This document shows positions 22,253 through 30,415 of a stretch of 52,348 bases of DNA, one piece after another; position 1 is the first letter of the stretch; each line of letters starts with the position of its first letter. The DNA is from Chloroflexota bacterium (lineage in GTDB: Bacteria; Chloroflexota; Anaerolineae; Anaerolineales; Villigracilaceae). The stretch lies in contig JACRLB010000034.1 of assembly GCA_016235445.1 (NCBI GenBank), forward strand, positions 1 through 52,348, given 5' to 3'. Below the pieces are notes generated by a model that worked only from the letters and a program-made list of their open reading frames with translations, was not told the DNA's origin and ran no database searches. Position numbers and translations under genes: made by a program.

Positions 22253-24169
22253 ATGAAAACCATTCGACGACTATATTTTTACGCCATCGCCTTCATCAGC
22301 CTCGAAGTTGTGCTGTGGGGCGTCATCGGCCTGCTCCGTTCGATCTTCGATGCCGACAATGTTGTGGACAATGCACAGGCGCTCGCACAGGCGCTTTCCT
22401 TAATCCTTGTGGGCGTGCCGATCTTTCTCTTCCACTGGCTGTGGGCACAGCGCGCCTCCGCAAAGGATGACGAAGAGAAAACCGCCAGCCTGCGCGCCAT
22501 CTTTTTATATGGCGTTTTGCTCGGCACATTGATTCCCGCCGTGCAGAATTTCCTGGCCTTCATCAACCGCACCTTTCTCGTTATCTCAAATTTACAAGCC
22601 CAGCGCGCCGTCTTCGGCGGCTCGCAAACCTGGGTGGATAATCTAATCGCCGTCGCCATCAACCTGCTCATCGCCGCATACTTTTGGAACATCCTCAAAG
22701 CAGAATGGCGCACCCTGCCCGAAACCGAAAACTTCGCCGAAATCCGCCGCCTCTCCCGTTTCATTTGGATGCTCTACGGCTTGATGATGGTGATCTACGG
22801 CTCCCAACAGGCATTGGACTTCGCCTTCACATTGCCCGTCCGCGTGCTTGGGCAGATTGGACGCGAGACCGCCGTTAATGCGATTGCCTTGCTCGTGGTC
22901 GGCTCGCCGATCTGGTACTTCTCCTGGCGCATCTTGCAAGACGTTTTGCCTGATCCTGCTGAAAGGGAATCTTACCTACGCCTCGGCATTCTCTACCTGC
23001 TCGCGTTGAGCGGGGTCATCATCGTGCTCACGGCTGGCGGCAATTTGCTCTACATGCTCCTCAACCGTCTGCTCGGCGAAGAGATGGCAGGCGCGCAGTT
23101 CCTGCAAAAGATCGGCGACCCCATTTCGATTGGCCTGCCCTTCGGTGTGATGTGGGCTTATTTTGGCAGTTGGCTGAATCAACAGATCGGGTTTGAAGAG
23201 CAGGCTCCAAAACGCGCGGGCAAGAAACGAGTCTATTTTTACATCCTTGCGTTGATCGGCCTCGCCGCGTCGTTTATCGGCGTGGCGTCATTGCTTGCTT
23301 TCATCATCGACCTTGGGCTGGGCGATTCCTACCTCAGCGGCAGTGGATTTCGCCAGCCGATCTCTGGCTCATTGGCTACGCTGGCAGTTGGCCTGCCGCT
23401 CTGGTTGATGACCTGGCGTCCCTTGCAGGCAGAAGCCCTCGCCGATGGAGATTTAGGAGATCATGCCCGCCGTTCCGTCATCCGCAAGACGTATTTGTAT
23501 CTCGTGCTGTTCACTGCGGTCATCGGCGGGATGGTTTCAGCGGGCGGTTTGATCTTCACCTTAATCAACGCCGCGTTGGGCGGCAACACTGGCGACTTTG
23601 CAAATGCCATCCTCGACACGTTGCAGATGTTGGTGTTGTTCGTGGTGCTGTTGGTGTATCACCTCTCTGCACTTCGGAAGGATGGCGCGGCGCACGCCGA
23701 TGTTTTGGAAGCAAAACAGGAAGGCTTCAAACTGGTTGTGTTGGATAACAGCGATGGCAAATTTGGGGAAGCTGTGAAAGCGGTGTTCGCAAAACGCGCG
23801 CCGAAGGTCCCGTTGACTGTGGTCAATGTCAAAGATGGAATCCCTGCTGATGTAAAAGCCGACGCGGTCATCCTGCCTGGCTCGCTGACTGTGAATCCGG
23901 CGGAGAATGTGTCAGCTTGGATCGGCTCATTTAACGGGAGCAGGCTCATCGTCCCGGATGAGGCGGCGGGCGTTTGGTGGGTGAATGATTTCGGGCAGGC
24001 GGCTGATTCAGCGAAGGCATTGGCAGAGGGGCAGGAAATCCGCCCGCAATCTACAGCGAGAATGAATTCTGTTTGGACGTATGTGGCCTATGTGTTCGCG
24101 GCGTTGTTTGCCTGTCAGTTGCTGATTGGGTTGTTGGTGTTTGGCGTTTCGATGGTGACGGGGTTTTAG
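22253..24169 (+). CDS. DUF5671-type multi-spanning membrane protein
   Basis: The 638-residue product has about 14-15 hydrophobic segments arranged as repeating units starting with a YxYxxxFxxLxxxxxG segment: RRLYFYAIAFISLE, RLSRFIWMLYGL, LGILYLLALSGV, RVYFYILALIGL and KTYLYLVLFTAV, each followed by GLL/GGLIFxLI and a GxPxWxxxW motif. This is the pattern of DUF5671 domains, repeated four to five times. A soluble 130-residue segment near the C-terminus (about 495-615) has no known match, followed by a final membrane helix. Function unknown. ATG 22253 has an AAAGGAACTGAC ribosome site and excludes the upstream repeat read-through from 22232. Confidence 0.7.
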   Translation: MKTIRRLYFYAIAFISLEVVLWGVIGLLRSIFDADNVVDNAQALAQALSLILVGVPIFLFHWLWAQRASAKDDEEKTASLRAIFLYGVLLGTLIPAVQNFLAFINRTFLVISNLQAQRAVFGGSQTWVDNLIAVAINLLIAAYFWNILKAEWRTLPETENFAEIRRLSRFIWMLYGLMMVIYGSQQALDFAFTLPVRVLGQIGRETAVNAIALLVVGSPIWYFSWRILQDVLPDPAERESYLRLGILYLLALSGVIIVLTAGGNLLYMLLNRLLGEEMAGAQFLQKIGDPISIGLPFGVMWAYFGSWLNQQIGFEEQAPKRAGKKRVYFYILALIGLAASFIGVASLLAFIIDLGLGDSYLSGSGFRQPISGSLATLAVGLPLWLMTWRPLQAEALADGDLGDHARRSVIRKTYLYLVLFTAVIGGMVSAGGLIFTLINAALGGNTGDFANAILDTLQMLVLFVVLLVYHLSALRKDGAAHADVLEAKQEGFKLVVLDNSDGKFGEAVKAVFAKRAPKVPLTVVNVKDGIPADVKADAVILPGSLTVNPAENVSAWIGSFNGSRLIVPDEAAGVWWVNDFGQAADSAKALAEGQEIRPQSTARMNSVWTYVAYVFAALFACQLLIGLLVFGVSMVTGF

Positions 24170-24228
24170 TTGCGAGTGCGGCATCTTTCGACTTCGCTCC
24201 GCTCAGGTAGGGTGTGATCTAAGGTTTT

Positions 24229-24310
24229 GGAAATGTGGCGCAAGTCTCTGACTTGCGAGGAGATCAGAGATTTGCGCCACGCGGAGCGCCGAAAAAAATA
24301 TTCCACACCC
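24229..24310. repeat. 85-bp repeat (GGAAATGTGGCGCAAGTC type), copy 1
   Basis: GGAAATGTGGCGCAAGTC begins it, and GCCGAAAAAAATATTCCACA ends it. Inner hairpins are AAGTCTCTGACTT and AATCTCTGATTT-like. Copies stand at 47457-47535 (reverse) and 52110-52192. It lies in the non-coding gap before dnaN. Confidence 0.65.
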
Positions 24311-24361
24311 GCTCAGGACGATGCCCTCGGTGTGCATGAAAAGGTTGTCAGGATTCCCCTT

Positions 24362-24458
24362 TTCCCTCACCCCAAGTATGAAGACTTTTCGCCGTGTCGA
24401 CTCCCCCCTCTCCCTGAGGGACGTGTGCCCGTAAGGGTAGAGGGCAGGGTTAGGGGTT
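24362..24458. repeat. C-rich/G-rich intergenic repeat related to 2228-2325
   Basis: CCCTCACCCC and CTCCCTGAGGGACGTG face GTGCCCGTAAGGGTAGAGG and GGCAGGGTTAGGGG. The remainder of the gap 24170-24582 contains a CTTCGCTCCGCTCAG word at about 24193 and nothing else that I can support. Confidence 0.45.
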
Positions 24459-24582
24459 TGCACAGCCCAGCGAACAATCTACCTCCCCTGACAACCTTTG
24501 CTTGCACACTGCCCTCGCAATGACATGGAACTTAATGATATACTTTTGAAAATTAATCAAAGGAAACCGAGGGCGAACAACC

Positions 24583-25716
24583 ATGAAAGTCACTGTCCTT
24601 CAAGAAAACCTTGCGCGCGGTTTGAGCGTCGTTTCACGCGCTGTGTCGCCGCGCAGTACTCTTCCCGTTTTATCGAATATTTTGATCGCGACCGATGAAG
24701 GCCGCCTGAGGCTTTCTGCCACCAACCTTGAGTTGGGCATTACCTGTTGGATCGCGGCGCGCATCGATGAAGAAGGTTCGACGACAGTGCCCTCCCGCAC
24801 ATTCTCTGACCTGGTGAGTTCCATGCCGAGCGACCAGGTGCAGTTGACCCTCGATGTGAAAACGCAAAATCTGCATGTGAAGGGCGGCGCGTCGAACAAC
24901 GATATCAAGTGCATCGACGCGCAGGAGTTCCCGCCCCTGCCCACGCCTGAGATGAAAGACGCCGTGCAATTGAACGTGGCGGATTTCAAAGAGATGATCC
25001 ATCAGGTGGCGTTTGCCGCTTCGACGGATGAAGCCCGCCCGGTGTTGATGGGCGTGTTGATGAATGTGGAAAAAGATAAAGTGACGATGGCGGCGGCGGA
25101 TGGCTTCCGTCTTTCGGTGCGCAAGGCGCATCTTTCACAGGCTGTTTCCCAGCCGATCAATATCATCATTCCTGCGCGCGCGTTGAATGAACTGGCGCGT
25201 GTTGCTTCGGACGGCGAAGAGCCCATTTATATGGTGGTGCCAAAACAGCGCGGACAGGTTCTCTTCCGCGTGAAGGATGTGGAAGTCGTTTCGCAATTGA
25301 TCGACGGGACTTTCCCCGATTATCACCAGATCATTCCGCGCAATTACAAATCACGAACGCTGGTTTCCACGGCTTCGCTGTTGAAGGCCTGCAAGCAGGC
25401 TGAGATTTTTGCGCGTGAAGGTTCCAACGTGGCGCGTTTGGATATCAAAGAATCCAAAGGCGAGATGCAGCCGAGCGAAGTTGAAATCTCGGCCACATCC
25501 GAAGAGACTGGCAAGAACGAGACCATTGTCGAAGCTACGGTGGACGGCGGCAGTGTGCTGATCGCGTTCAATGTCAAATTTCTGCGTGAGGCGCTGGAGG
25601 TCATCCGAACCCCGAACGTGGCGTTGGAAACATCTGCCGCGAATGCGCCAGGTGTTGTCAAACCAGTGGGCGATGATAACTTCCTGCACGTCATCATGCC
25701 GATGCATTTGGGATAG
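24583..25716 (+). CDS. dnaN: DNA polymerase III beta sliding clamp
   Basis: The 377-residue ring clamp tethers the replicative polymerase to DNA. The start MKVTVLQENLARGLSVVSRAV and SPRSTLPVLSNILI is diagnostic, followed by three similar domains, FPPLP, TDEARPVLMGVLM and DGFRLSV motifs, and a final PVGDDNFLHVIMPMHL. Size matches the usual 370-380. Its upstream neighbour is a membrane protein and its downstream neighbour a PEP-binding protein, so the dnaA-dnaN-recF order is absent. Its position within about 20 kb of the candidate origin suits an origin-proximal replication gene. An intrinsic terminator follows 14 nt after the stop. Confidence 0.97.
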   Translation: MKVTVLQENLARGLSVVSRAVSPRSTLPVLSNILIATDEGRLRLSATNLELGITCWIAARIDEEGSTTVPSRTFSDLVSSMPSDQVQLTLDVKTQNLHVKGGASNNDIKCIDAQEFPPLPTPEMKDAVQLNVADFKEMIHQVAFAASTDEARPVLMGVLMNVEKDKVTMAAADGFRLSVRKAHLSQAVSQPINIIIPARALNELARVASDGEEPIYMVVPKQRGQVLFRVKDVEVVSQLIDGTFPDYHQIIPRNYKSRTLVSTASLLKACKQAEIFAREGSNVARLDIKESKGEMQPSEVEISATSEETGKNETIVEATVDGGSVLIAFNVKFLREALEVIRTPNVALETSAANAPGVVKPVGDDNFLHVIMPMHLG

Positions 25717-25730
25717 TCAAAATGAAAAAC

Positions 25731-25766
25731 AAATCCGCCAGCGCAATTTGCCTGGCGGATTTTTTG
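25731..25766 (+). terminator. Intrinsic terminator of dnaN
   Basis: AAATCCGCCAG and CTGGCGGATTT pair around a GCAATTT-type loop and are followed by TTTTG. Confidence 0.9.
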
Positions 25767-25835
25767 TTATCATTGCGACAATCCTTGGCTCATGTGTAAA
25801 GAGAGTGCAGGCTGAACGCTCGGACTTTCAAAGAA

Positions 25836-25894
25836 AAAAAACTTAACGCGAATTTTTCGAATGAGACGAATGACGCGAAAAAAAATTCGCGTTA
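25836..25894. repeat. AT-rich inverted repeat TTAACGCGAATTTTT
   Basis: TTAACGCGAATTTTT and AAAAATTCGCGTTAA form inverted arms. It lies in the 412-bp gap between dnaN and the PEP-binding protein, which has no gene. Confidence 0.55.
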
Positions 25895-25943
25895 AAAGGT
25901 TTTGATCTATTGCACAGAGTCTACACATGAGCCCAATCCTTTT

Positions 25944-26110
25944 GTACACGGAACTCACGGATTTAACGGATGGTTCTTGAAAACTCCGTGTTCCTCCGTG
26001 ACTCCACTGCAAAAGGGTCTTTCGCTTTTGAACTTCCTTCGTGCCCTTCGTGGTTAAAAAAAGGTTTTTGCAGTGGAGTCTTCCGTACAATCCGTTAAAT
26101 CCGTGTCCAA
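25944..26110. repeat. Nested inverted-repeat array with an 81-bp core copy
   Basis: The outer arms ACGGATTTAACGGAT and ATCCGTTAAATCCGT surround an inner element at 26000-26080 with GACTCCACTGCAAAA and TTTTGCAGTGGAGTC ends. The inner part contains TTCGTGCCCTTCGTGG and is the reverse-orientation relative of 11238-11317. Confidence 0.6.
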
Positions 26111-26128
26111 AAAAACGACAGGTGAGAT

Positions 26129-28516
26129 ATGACCTTCCCCAGCATTTCAATGGACAATGTAATCAAGATATTGCTCGCGCTGAGTCAGTATCCCATTCTC
26201 AGCACGCGCATCCGTCACCAGATGAGGAAATCGCTGTTTTCACGAGGCATCATCACAAGGGATGCGTTCGATGATGAGGCGCGCCGCAAGGCGGTCGAGT
26301 CTCAGGAGCGCGAAGGATTGCACAACCCGTACATCGAGGAGAGAACGGATGTTTGGGAGACCCGCCTTGCCCGCGTACGAGACTCGCTCACCGATTTTTA
26401 TTTTTCCTACAACCTGCCTTATTCCGAATTCGAGAGCATCGTCCGTCAGGTGTTGAACGAGCGCGGCAGCGCTGATTCGGATTTTATCTGGTTCAACCCG
26501 GAGCTGGCCCCGCGCGAACTGCTCTTTGAACAGGCGGAGATCATCGAATCCATGCCGCCGGAGGAGCGCAACAAATATGAAGCGCGCTTGAAGGAAATCA
26601 TCGTGGTGCTCATCCGCACCATGGTCAGCGACCAGTTGAAATATATCAAGACGGCGCGGCAGTGGTTCACCGTGGAAGATTTACAGGAAATCCGCAGGCG
26701 CAAGATCGGCGGCGGCAAGATCGGCGGGAAGGCGGCGGGCATGTTGCTGGCCATGCGCATCATCAAGGAAACCGCTCCACCGGAAGTTCGTGATAGTTTC
26801 AGAATCCCCACTTCCTATTATCTCGGCTCGGATGTTTTCTACAACTTCCTAACCTTCAATGGGCTGGTGCATTGGAACGACCAAAAATATAAAACGGAAG
26901 AACAAATGCGCGCCGATTACCCAACGCTGTGCATCGACTTTTCCAAAGGACAATTCCCCTCCGAGATCATCGAACGCCTCGAAGAGATTGTGACGGAAGC
27001 TGGCGGCACGCCTCTTATCGTCCGCTCCTCCAGCCTGCTCGAAGATAACTTCGGCACATCCTTCGCTGGGAAATATGAAAGCATCTTCCTTCCGAATCAA
27101 GGGACGCCCGACGAAAAACTCTCCGCGTTGACGAATGCCATTTCCAAAATCTATGCCAGCGTCATGGACCCCGACGCTCTGCTCTATCGTCACCTGAAAG
27201 AACTGGCAGATTACGACGAACGCATCGGCATCCTCATTCAATTTGTGGAAGGGGAAAGAGTCGGGCGGCATTACTTCCCGCACGCGGCGGGAGTCGCATT
27301 CAGCCGCAACTTGTATCGCTGGTCGCCGCAGATCAAACAGGAGGATGGATTCCTGCGCCTCGTGTGGGGGCTGGGCACCCGCGCTGTGGATATGGTGGCA
27401 GATGATTATCCGCGCCTCGTCGCGCTCAGTCATCCGCGCCTGCACTCCTCGTCCGATGTCCGCACCACGAAGCGCTACTCCCAGCATAGCGTGGATGTGA
27501 TCGATCTTGAAGCCAATCAATTCATCACCGTTTCTGCGCACGATATTATCCACGCAGATTACGACCCCGTCCGCTACATTGCCCAGGTGGAAGAGGATGG
27601 CTATCTCGCCACGATCCGCTCACGGCTGGCCGCGCCTGAAAAAATGGTCATCACCTTTGACGGCTTGCTGTCGCGCACATCCTTCGCGGCAAACATCCGC
27701 GACGCGTTGAAATTATTGGAAACCCATTACGACTCTCCCGTGGATACCGAATTTACCGTTGAAATTCTCAACCCCGAAGAACAGCGTCCCAACGTGCGCA
27801 TCACGCTTTTGCAGTGCCGTCCGCAAAGCCATATTCAGGAATCCAACGAAGTTCAATTGCCGGTTGATTTGCAAAACGAAAATATTGTTTTCTCCACCCA
27901 GCGCATGGTTCCACAGGGCGCGGTGCAAAACATTCGCTATATTCTTTTCGTCCCATCCGAAGGATATTTCAGGCTCACATCCCACGCCGAACGCACCCAG
28001 CTTGAAAGAGCCATTGGCCAACTCAATGCCGCGTTGCTTGGCGAAACCTTCATCGCGGTTGGCCCGGGGCGCTGGGGCACATCCACGCCGGACCTTGGCG
28101 TCCACGTTTCGTACAGCGATATTTACAACGCGCGCTCGCTGGTTGAACTTGCAGGCGAGGCCATTGGCGCATCTCCTGAACCATCCTTTGGAACGCACTT
28201 TTTTCAGGATCTGATGGAAGCGCAAATTTATCCCATCGCCGTTTTTCTCGACGACAAAGACACCCGCTTCAATCGCGATTTTTTCTACGCCACGCCAAAC
28301 CGGCTTGAAGAATTTATCTCCGTTGAAAATCCCCGCGTTCTTGCGGCCCTGCGATTGATCGCCGTCCATGATTATCGGCCCGATCATCACATGGATTTAA
28401 TAATGGACGCGAACAAAAGCCGCGCCGTTGCATTTCTGGTGGAAGAGAAAAAACCAAAAGTGGAGAAAGTGGAGGATGAAATTACAAACAAAGCATCCCC
28501 CGCGCAACTGGAATAA
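26129..28516 (+). CDS. PEP/pyruvate-binding domain protein (PPDK_N type)
   Basis: The 795-residue protein has the nucleotide-binding half of PEP synthase/pyruvate phosphate dikinase: GGGKIGGKAAGMLLAMRII (about 190-208), TPLIVRSSSLLEDNFGTSFAGKYESIF (about 295-321), and the downstream strands IRITLLQCRPQ. It lacks the phosphohistidine swivel and PEP-binding barrel that complete those enzymes. The last 230 residues hold a distinct GPGRWGTSTPDLGVHVSYSDI block and THFFQDLMEA found in related proteins of several phyla. The 180-residue N-terminal part is helical and unrecognised. It is possibly a phosphotransfer or regulatory kinase-like protein; the substrate is unknown. ATG 26129 follows AGGTGAGA; ATG 26150 is also possible. 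Confidence 0.75.
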   Translation: MTFPSISMDNVIKILLALSQYPILSTRIRHQMRKSLFSRGIITRDAFDDEARRKAVESQEREGLHNPYIEERTDVWETRLARVRDSLTDFYFSYNLPYSEFESIVRQVLNERGSADSDFIWFNPELAPRELLFEQAEIIESMPPEERNKYEARLKEIIVVLIRTMVSDQLKYIKTARQWFTVEDLQEIRRRKIGGGKIGGKAAGMLLAMRIIKETAPPEVRDSFRIPTSYYLGSDVFYNFLTFNGLVHWNDQKYKTEEQMRADYPTLCIDFSKGQFPSEIIERLEEIVTEAGGTPLIVRSSSLLEDNFGTSFAGKYESIFLPNQGTPDEKLSALTNAISKIYASVMDPDALLYRHLKELADYDERIGILIQFVEGERVGRHYFPHAAGVAFSRNLYRWSPQIKQEDGFLRLVWGLGTRAVDMVADDYPRLVALSHPRLHSSSDVRTTKRYSQHSVDVIDLEANQFITVSAHDIIHADYDPVRYIAQVEEDGYLATIRSRLAAPEKMVITFDGLLSRTSFAANIRDALKLLETHYDSPVDTEFTVEILNPEEQRPNVRITLLQCRPQSHIQESNEVQLPVDLQNENIVFSTQRMVPQGAVQNIRYILFVPSEGYFRLTSHAERTQLERAIGQLNAALLGETFIAVGPGRWGTSTPDLGVHVSYSDIYNARSLVELAGEAIGASPEPSFGTHFFQDLMEAQIYPIAVFLDDKDTRFNRDFFYATPNRLEEFISVENPRVLAALRLIAVHDYRPDHHMDLIMDANKSRAVAFLVEEKKPKVEKVEDEITNKASPAQLE

Positions 28517-28547
28517 AAAATGGGCGATGATGAGTCGCCCATTTTTA
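28517..28547 (+). terminator. Intrinsic terminator
   Basis: AAAATGGGCGA and TCGCCCATTTTT form a stem with a 7-nt loop directly after the stop of the PEP-binding gene. The arms are A/T-flanked so it could serve both directions. Confidence 0.88.
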
Positions 28548-28595
28548 TTGACTATAATACAGAACAAATGTTCTAGGCGGTTTTTCGCCTCTTCC

Positions 28596-29393
28596 CTAGC
28601 CGATACCTGCTCCTGTTTCCTCCACCTGACTCTGCGCCTCGGCATTTACCGCGCCCGCAAACTTTGGCTTGATCCAAATCACAATGCCCAGGCTGATGAC
28701 AGCGAACACCCCAACAATGCCTTCCAATGCGAGCATGCTGATCTTTTGCCCGAGGTATACAGCCAGTGCATCCACAAGCGCGTGCCATGAAACTGCCAGC
28801 CAGAACCAGACGGGCTTTTTGCTGACAAGCCCGAACAACACCATGACCGACAACGCGACGTGCAGGCATATGGCAAAGATGCGTTCCACAAATCCAAGGA
28901 TCGCAAGATAAGGCGGCGTTGACCAATACGCTGCAACCTGTTGCTTTGCCAGCTCAAGCTGCCCCGCTGGAATGCTTGTCACCGTAGACAGATCAACGTA
29001 GCGATACGCCATCATGTTGACAAACGTCAACGCGGTAATTAAGCCGAGGACGATCGCTTCCGTTCCGCCATGTCCAATTCCAATGTAAAGGCCTTGATTC
29101 CATGTTCTGCTTTTCTTGAGAAAGAATTTGAACAGAATGTAACGCGCTGTTTCTTCAAAGAGTCCCGCAAGCAACCCGAGAATCACAGCATATGCGACGA
29201 CTCCCCAGGATTGAAACGTTGGCGTCAATGCCAGTACAAGCGGAACATGCAAGACTTGTGATGCGATAAATGTCAAACCGCCTGCGAGGAACAGCTTCCA
29301 TGACAAGTTGAGTTTGCGTGCGAAATATATCCCTGCGATGGAGGGGAGAATGATCATTCCTAAAAAGTTGATGATTAAGATGGCTTCAAGCAT
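28596..29393 (-). CDS. YhfC-family intramembrane metalloprotease homologue
   Basis: The 265-residue membrane protein has seven or eight hydrophobic segments and three motifs of the YhfC family (PF10086): EETARYILF with the paired glutamates (about residue 82), GHGGTEA (about 112) and a histidine in WHALVDALAV (about 206). These are the expected active-site residues of CAAX-like and related metalloproteases. It is the last of a - strand operon that begins with a GntR regulator at 31790, and follows DUF4177 by 11 bp. Its role here may be to process a peptide or bacteriocin, as with other YhfC and SdpI-associated genes, but that is inference. Confidence 0.75.
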   Translation of the reverse strand: MLEAILIINFLGMIILPSIAGIYFARKLNLSWKLFLAGGLTFIASQVLHVPLVLALTPTFQSWGVVAYAVILGLLAGLFEETARYILFKFFLKKSRTWNQGLYIGIGHGGTEAIVLGLITALTFVNMMAYRYVDLSTVTSIPAGQLELAKQQVAAYWSTPPYLAILGFVERIFAICLHVALSVMVLFGLVSKKPVWFWLAVSWHALVDALAVYLGQKISMLALEGIVGVFAVISLGIVIWIKPKFAGAVNAEAQSQVEETGAGIG

Positions 29394-29404
29394 TTTTACT
29401 CCAT

Positions 29405-29629
29405 TTAGAACGACGGCATTGAACGCTTGCGGAGCGTTTCACGGGTCAACGGGCGTTTGGCGATCACATTGATCTTGTTCGCATTCTCGATGACATGCGT
29501 GGAAACAACCTCCCAGCCCTCCTCGCCCCAAGCGTTGAGCAGTTGCTCCAATTCCTCCGCCTTCACCCCAGACCAAAACCCGCCGACCGTCTGCACACGA
29601 TATTCCCATTTCGGCATTTCATTGTTCAT
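29405..29629 (-). CDS. DUF4177 domain protein
   Basis: The 74-residue product starts MNNEMPKWEYRVQTVGG and contains LLNAWGEEGWEVVSTH, the WEYxV...LNxxGxxGWELVS pattern of DUF4177. It is small and soluble, function unknown. The start follows AAAGGAAAAGCC. It lies between sdpI and yhfC in the operon; upstream of its start, at 29643-29656, is a parS-like palindrome. Confidence 0.8.
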   Translation of the reverse strand: MNNEMPKWEYRVQTVGGFWSGVKAEELEQLLNAWGEEGWEVVSTHVIENANKINVIAKRPLTRETLRKRSMPSF

Positions 29630-29642
29630 GGCTTTTCCTTTC

Positions 29643-29656
29643 GTTTCACGTGAAAC
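29643..29656. other. Candidate parS centromere site
   Basis: GTTTCACGTGAAAC is a perfect 14-bp palindrome identical to the core of the bacterial parS consensus TGTTTCACGTGAAACA (flanks here are C and C). ParB binds such sites near the origin. It stands between the DUF4177 and SdpI genes. Confidence 0.75.
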
Positions 29657-29700
29657 CCAAATGTGCGGCCGTCAGCGCTTTGTGAGTCGCGTATCGCGAA

Positions 29701-30351
29701 TTACATCTTTGTCTCGTTTTTGTACAACACGTACGAATAGACCGCCAGGAATAATGAAGACCCGATCAGCGGAACGAACATCAGCCAGAAGGCCGCTGTG
29801 CCGCCGAAGAATCCTCCAAGCATGGCGAATGCTCCTGAAAGCATGAACAGCACCGAGCCGAGTTGATGCGTCTTGTCCCAGACCGAATCGCTGGAGAGAG
29901 TCCAGGGAGTCCGAATCCCGATGAAGAAGTTGCGCTTTGCCTGCTTCAGCAAATAGCCAATGGCGATGAACAGGATGCCCATGAAAGGCAGCATGGCGGC
30001 GCTCATTTTGAAATCCTGATAGCCCAGGCTCCAGACCAACGTCAGCCCGTGGATGTAGAGCATGAAGGCCACGATCAACGCGATGAAGACATTGAAGGTT
30101 TCGCGGAATTGCGCAATGTTTGCCCTGAGCGGATCGATGTTTGGAACCACGAGGAATAACGCGAACATTCCAAGCGTCACGAGCGGCATCAGGAACACGC
30201 CCCAGAATTTGGAAATGTAACCATCCACCTGGTCGTTGACATTCCAATGAGAAGCCATTTGCTCGGGCAGTTGATTCCAAAACATCAGACCCGTAATCAA
30301 AGCTATGGAGATCAAGCTCAATGTAATAATAGACGTAAGTTTAGTTGTCAT
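29701..30351 (-). CDS. SdpI-family membrane protein with DUF1648 start
   Basis: The 216-residue protein has six or so membrane helices. The N-terminal segment with MFWNQLPEQMASHWNVNDQVDGYISKF is the DUF1648 motif, and the later IGIRTPWTLSSDSVWDKTHQLG is the SdpI signature. In Bacillus SdpI gives immunity to the SdpC toxin; most homologues have no tested function. Start 30351 has an AAGGAAAAAGA ribosome site. The adjacent genes on the same strand are GntR and slipin upstream and DUF4177 downstream, matching the usual conserved gene group for SdpI and small regulators. Confidence 0.85.
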   Translation of the reverse strand: MTTKLTSIITLSLISIALITGLMFWNQLPEQMASHWNVNDQVDGYISKFWGVFLMPLVTLGMFALFLVVPNIDPLRANIAQFRETFNVFIALIVAFMLYIHGLTLVWSLGYQDFKMSAAMLPFMGILFIAIGYLLKQAKRNFFIGIRTPWTLSSDSVWDKTHQLGSVLFMLSGAFAMLGGFFGGTAAFWLMFVPLIGSSLFLAVYSYVLYKNETKM

Positions 30352-30371
30352 TCTTTTTCCTTTCTGAAAAC

Positions 30372-30385
30372 GTTTCACATGAAAC
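30372..30385. other. Second parS-like site (one mismatch)
   Basis: GTTTCACATGAAAC matches the parS core except for A in place of G at the eighth base. It stands 21 bp upstream of the SdpI start, about 730 bp from the perfect site. Confidence 0.55.
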
Positions 30386-30415
30386 TGACCACTATCACTG
30401 ATAACTGATGATTGA

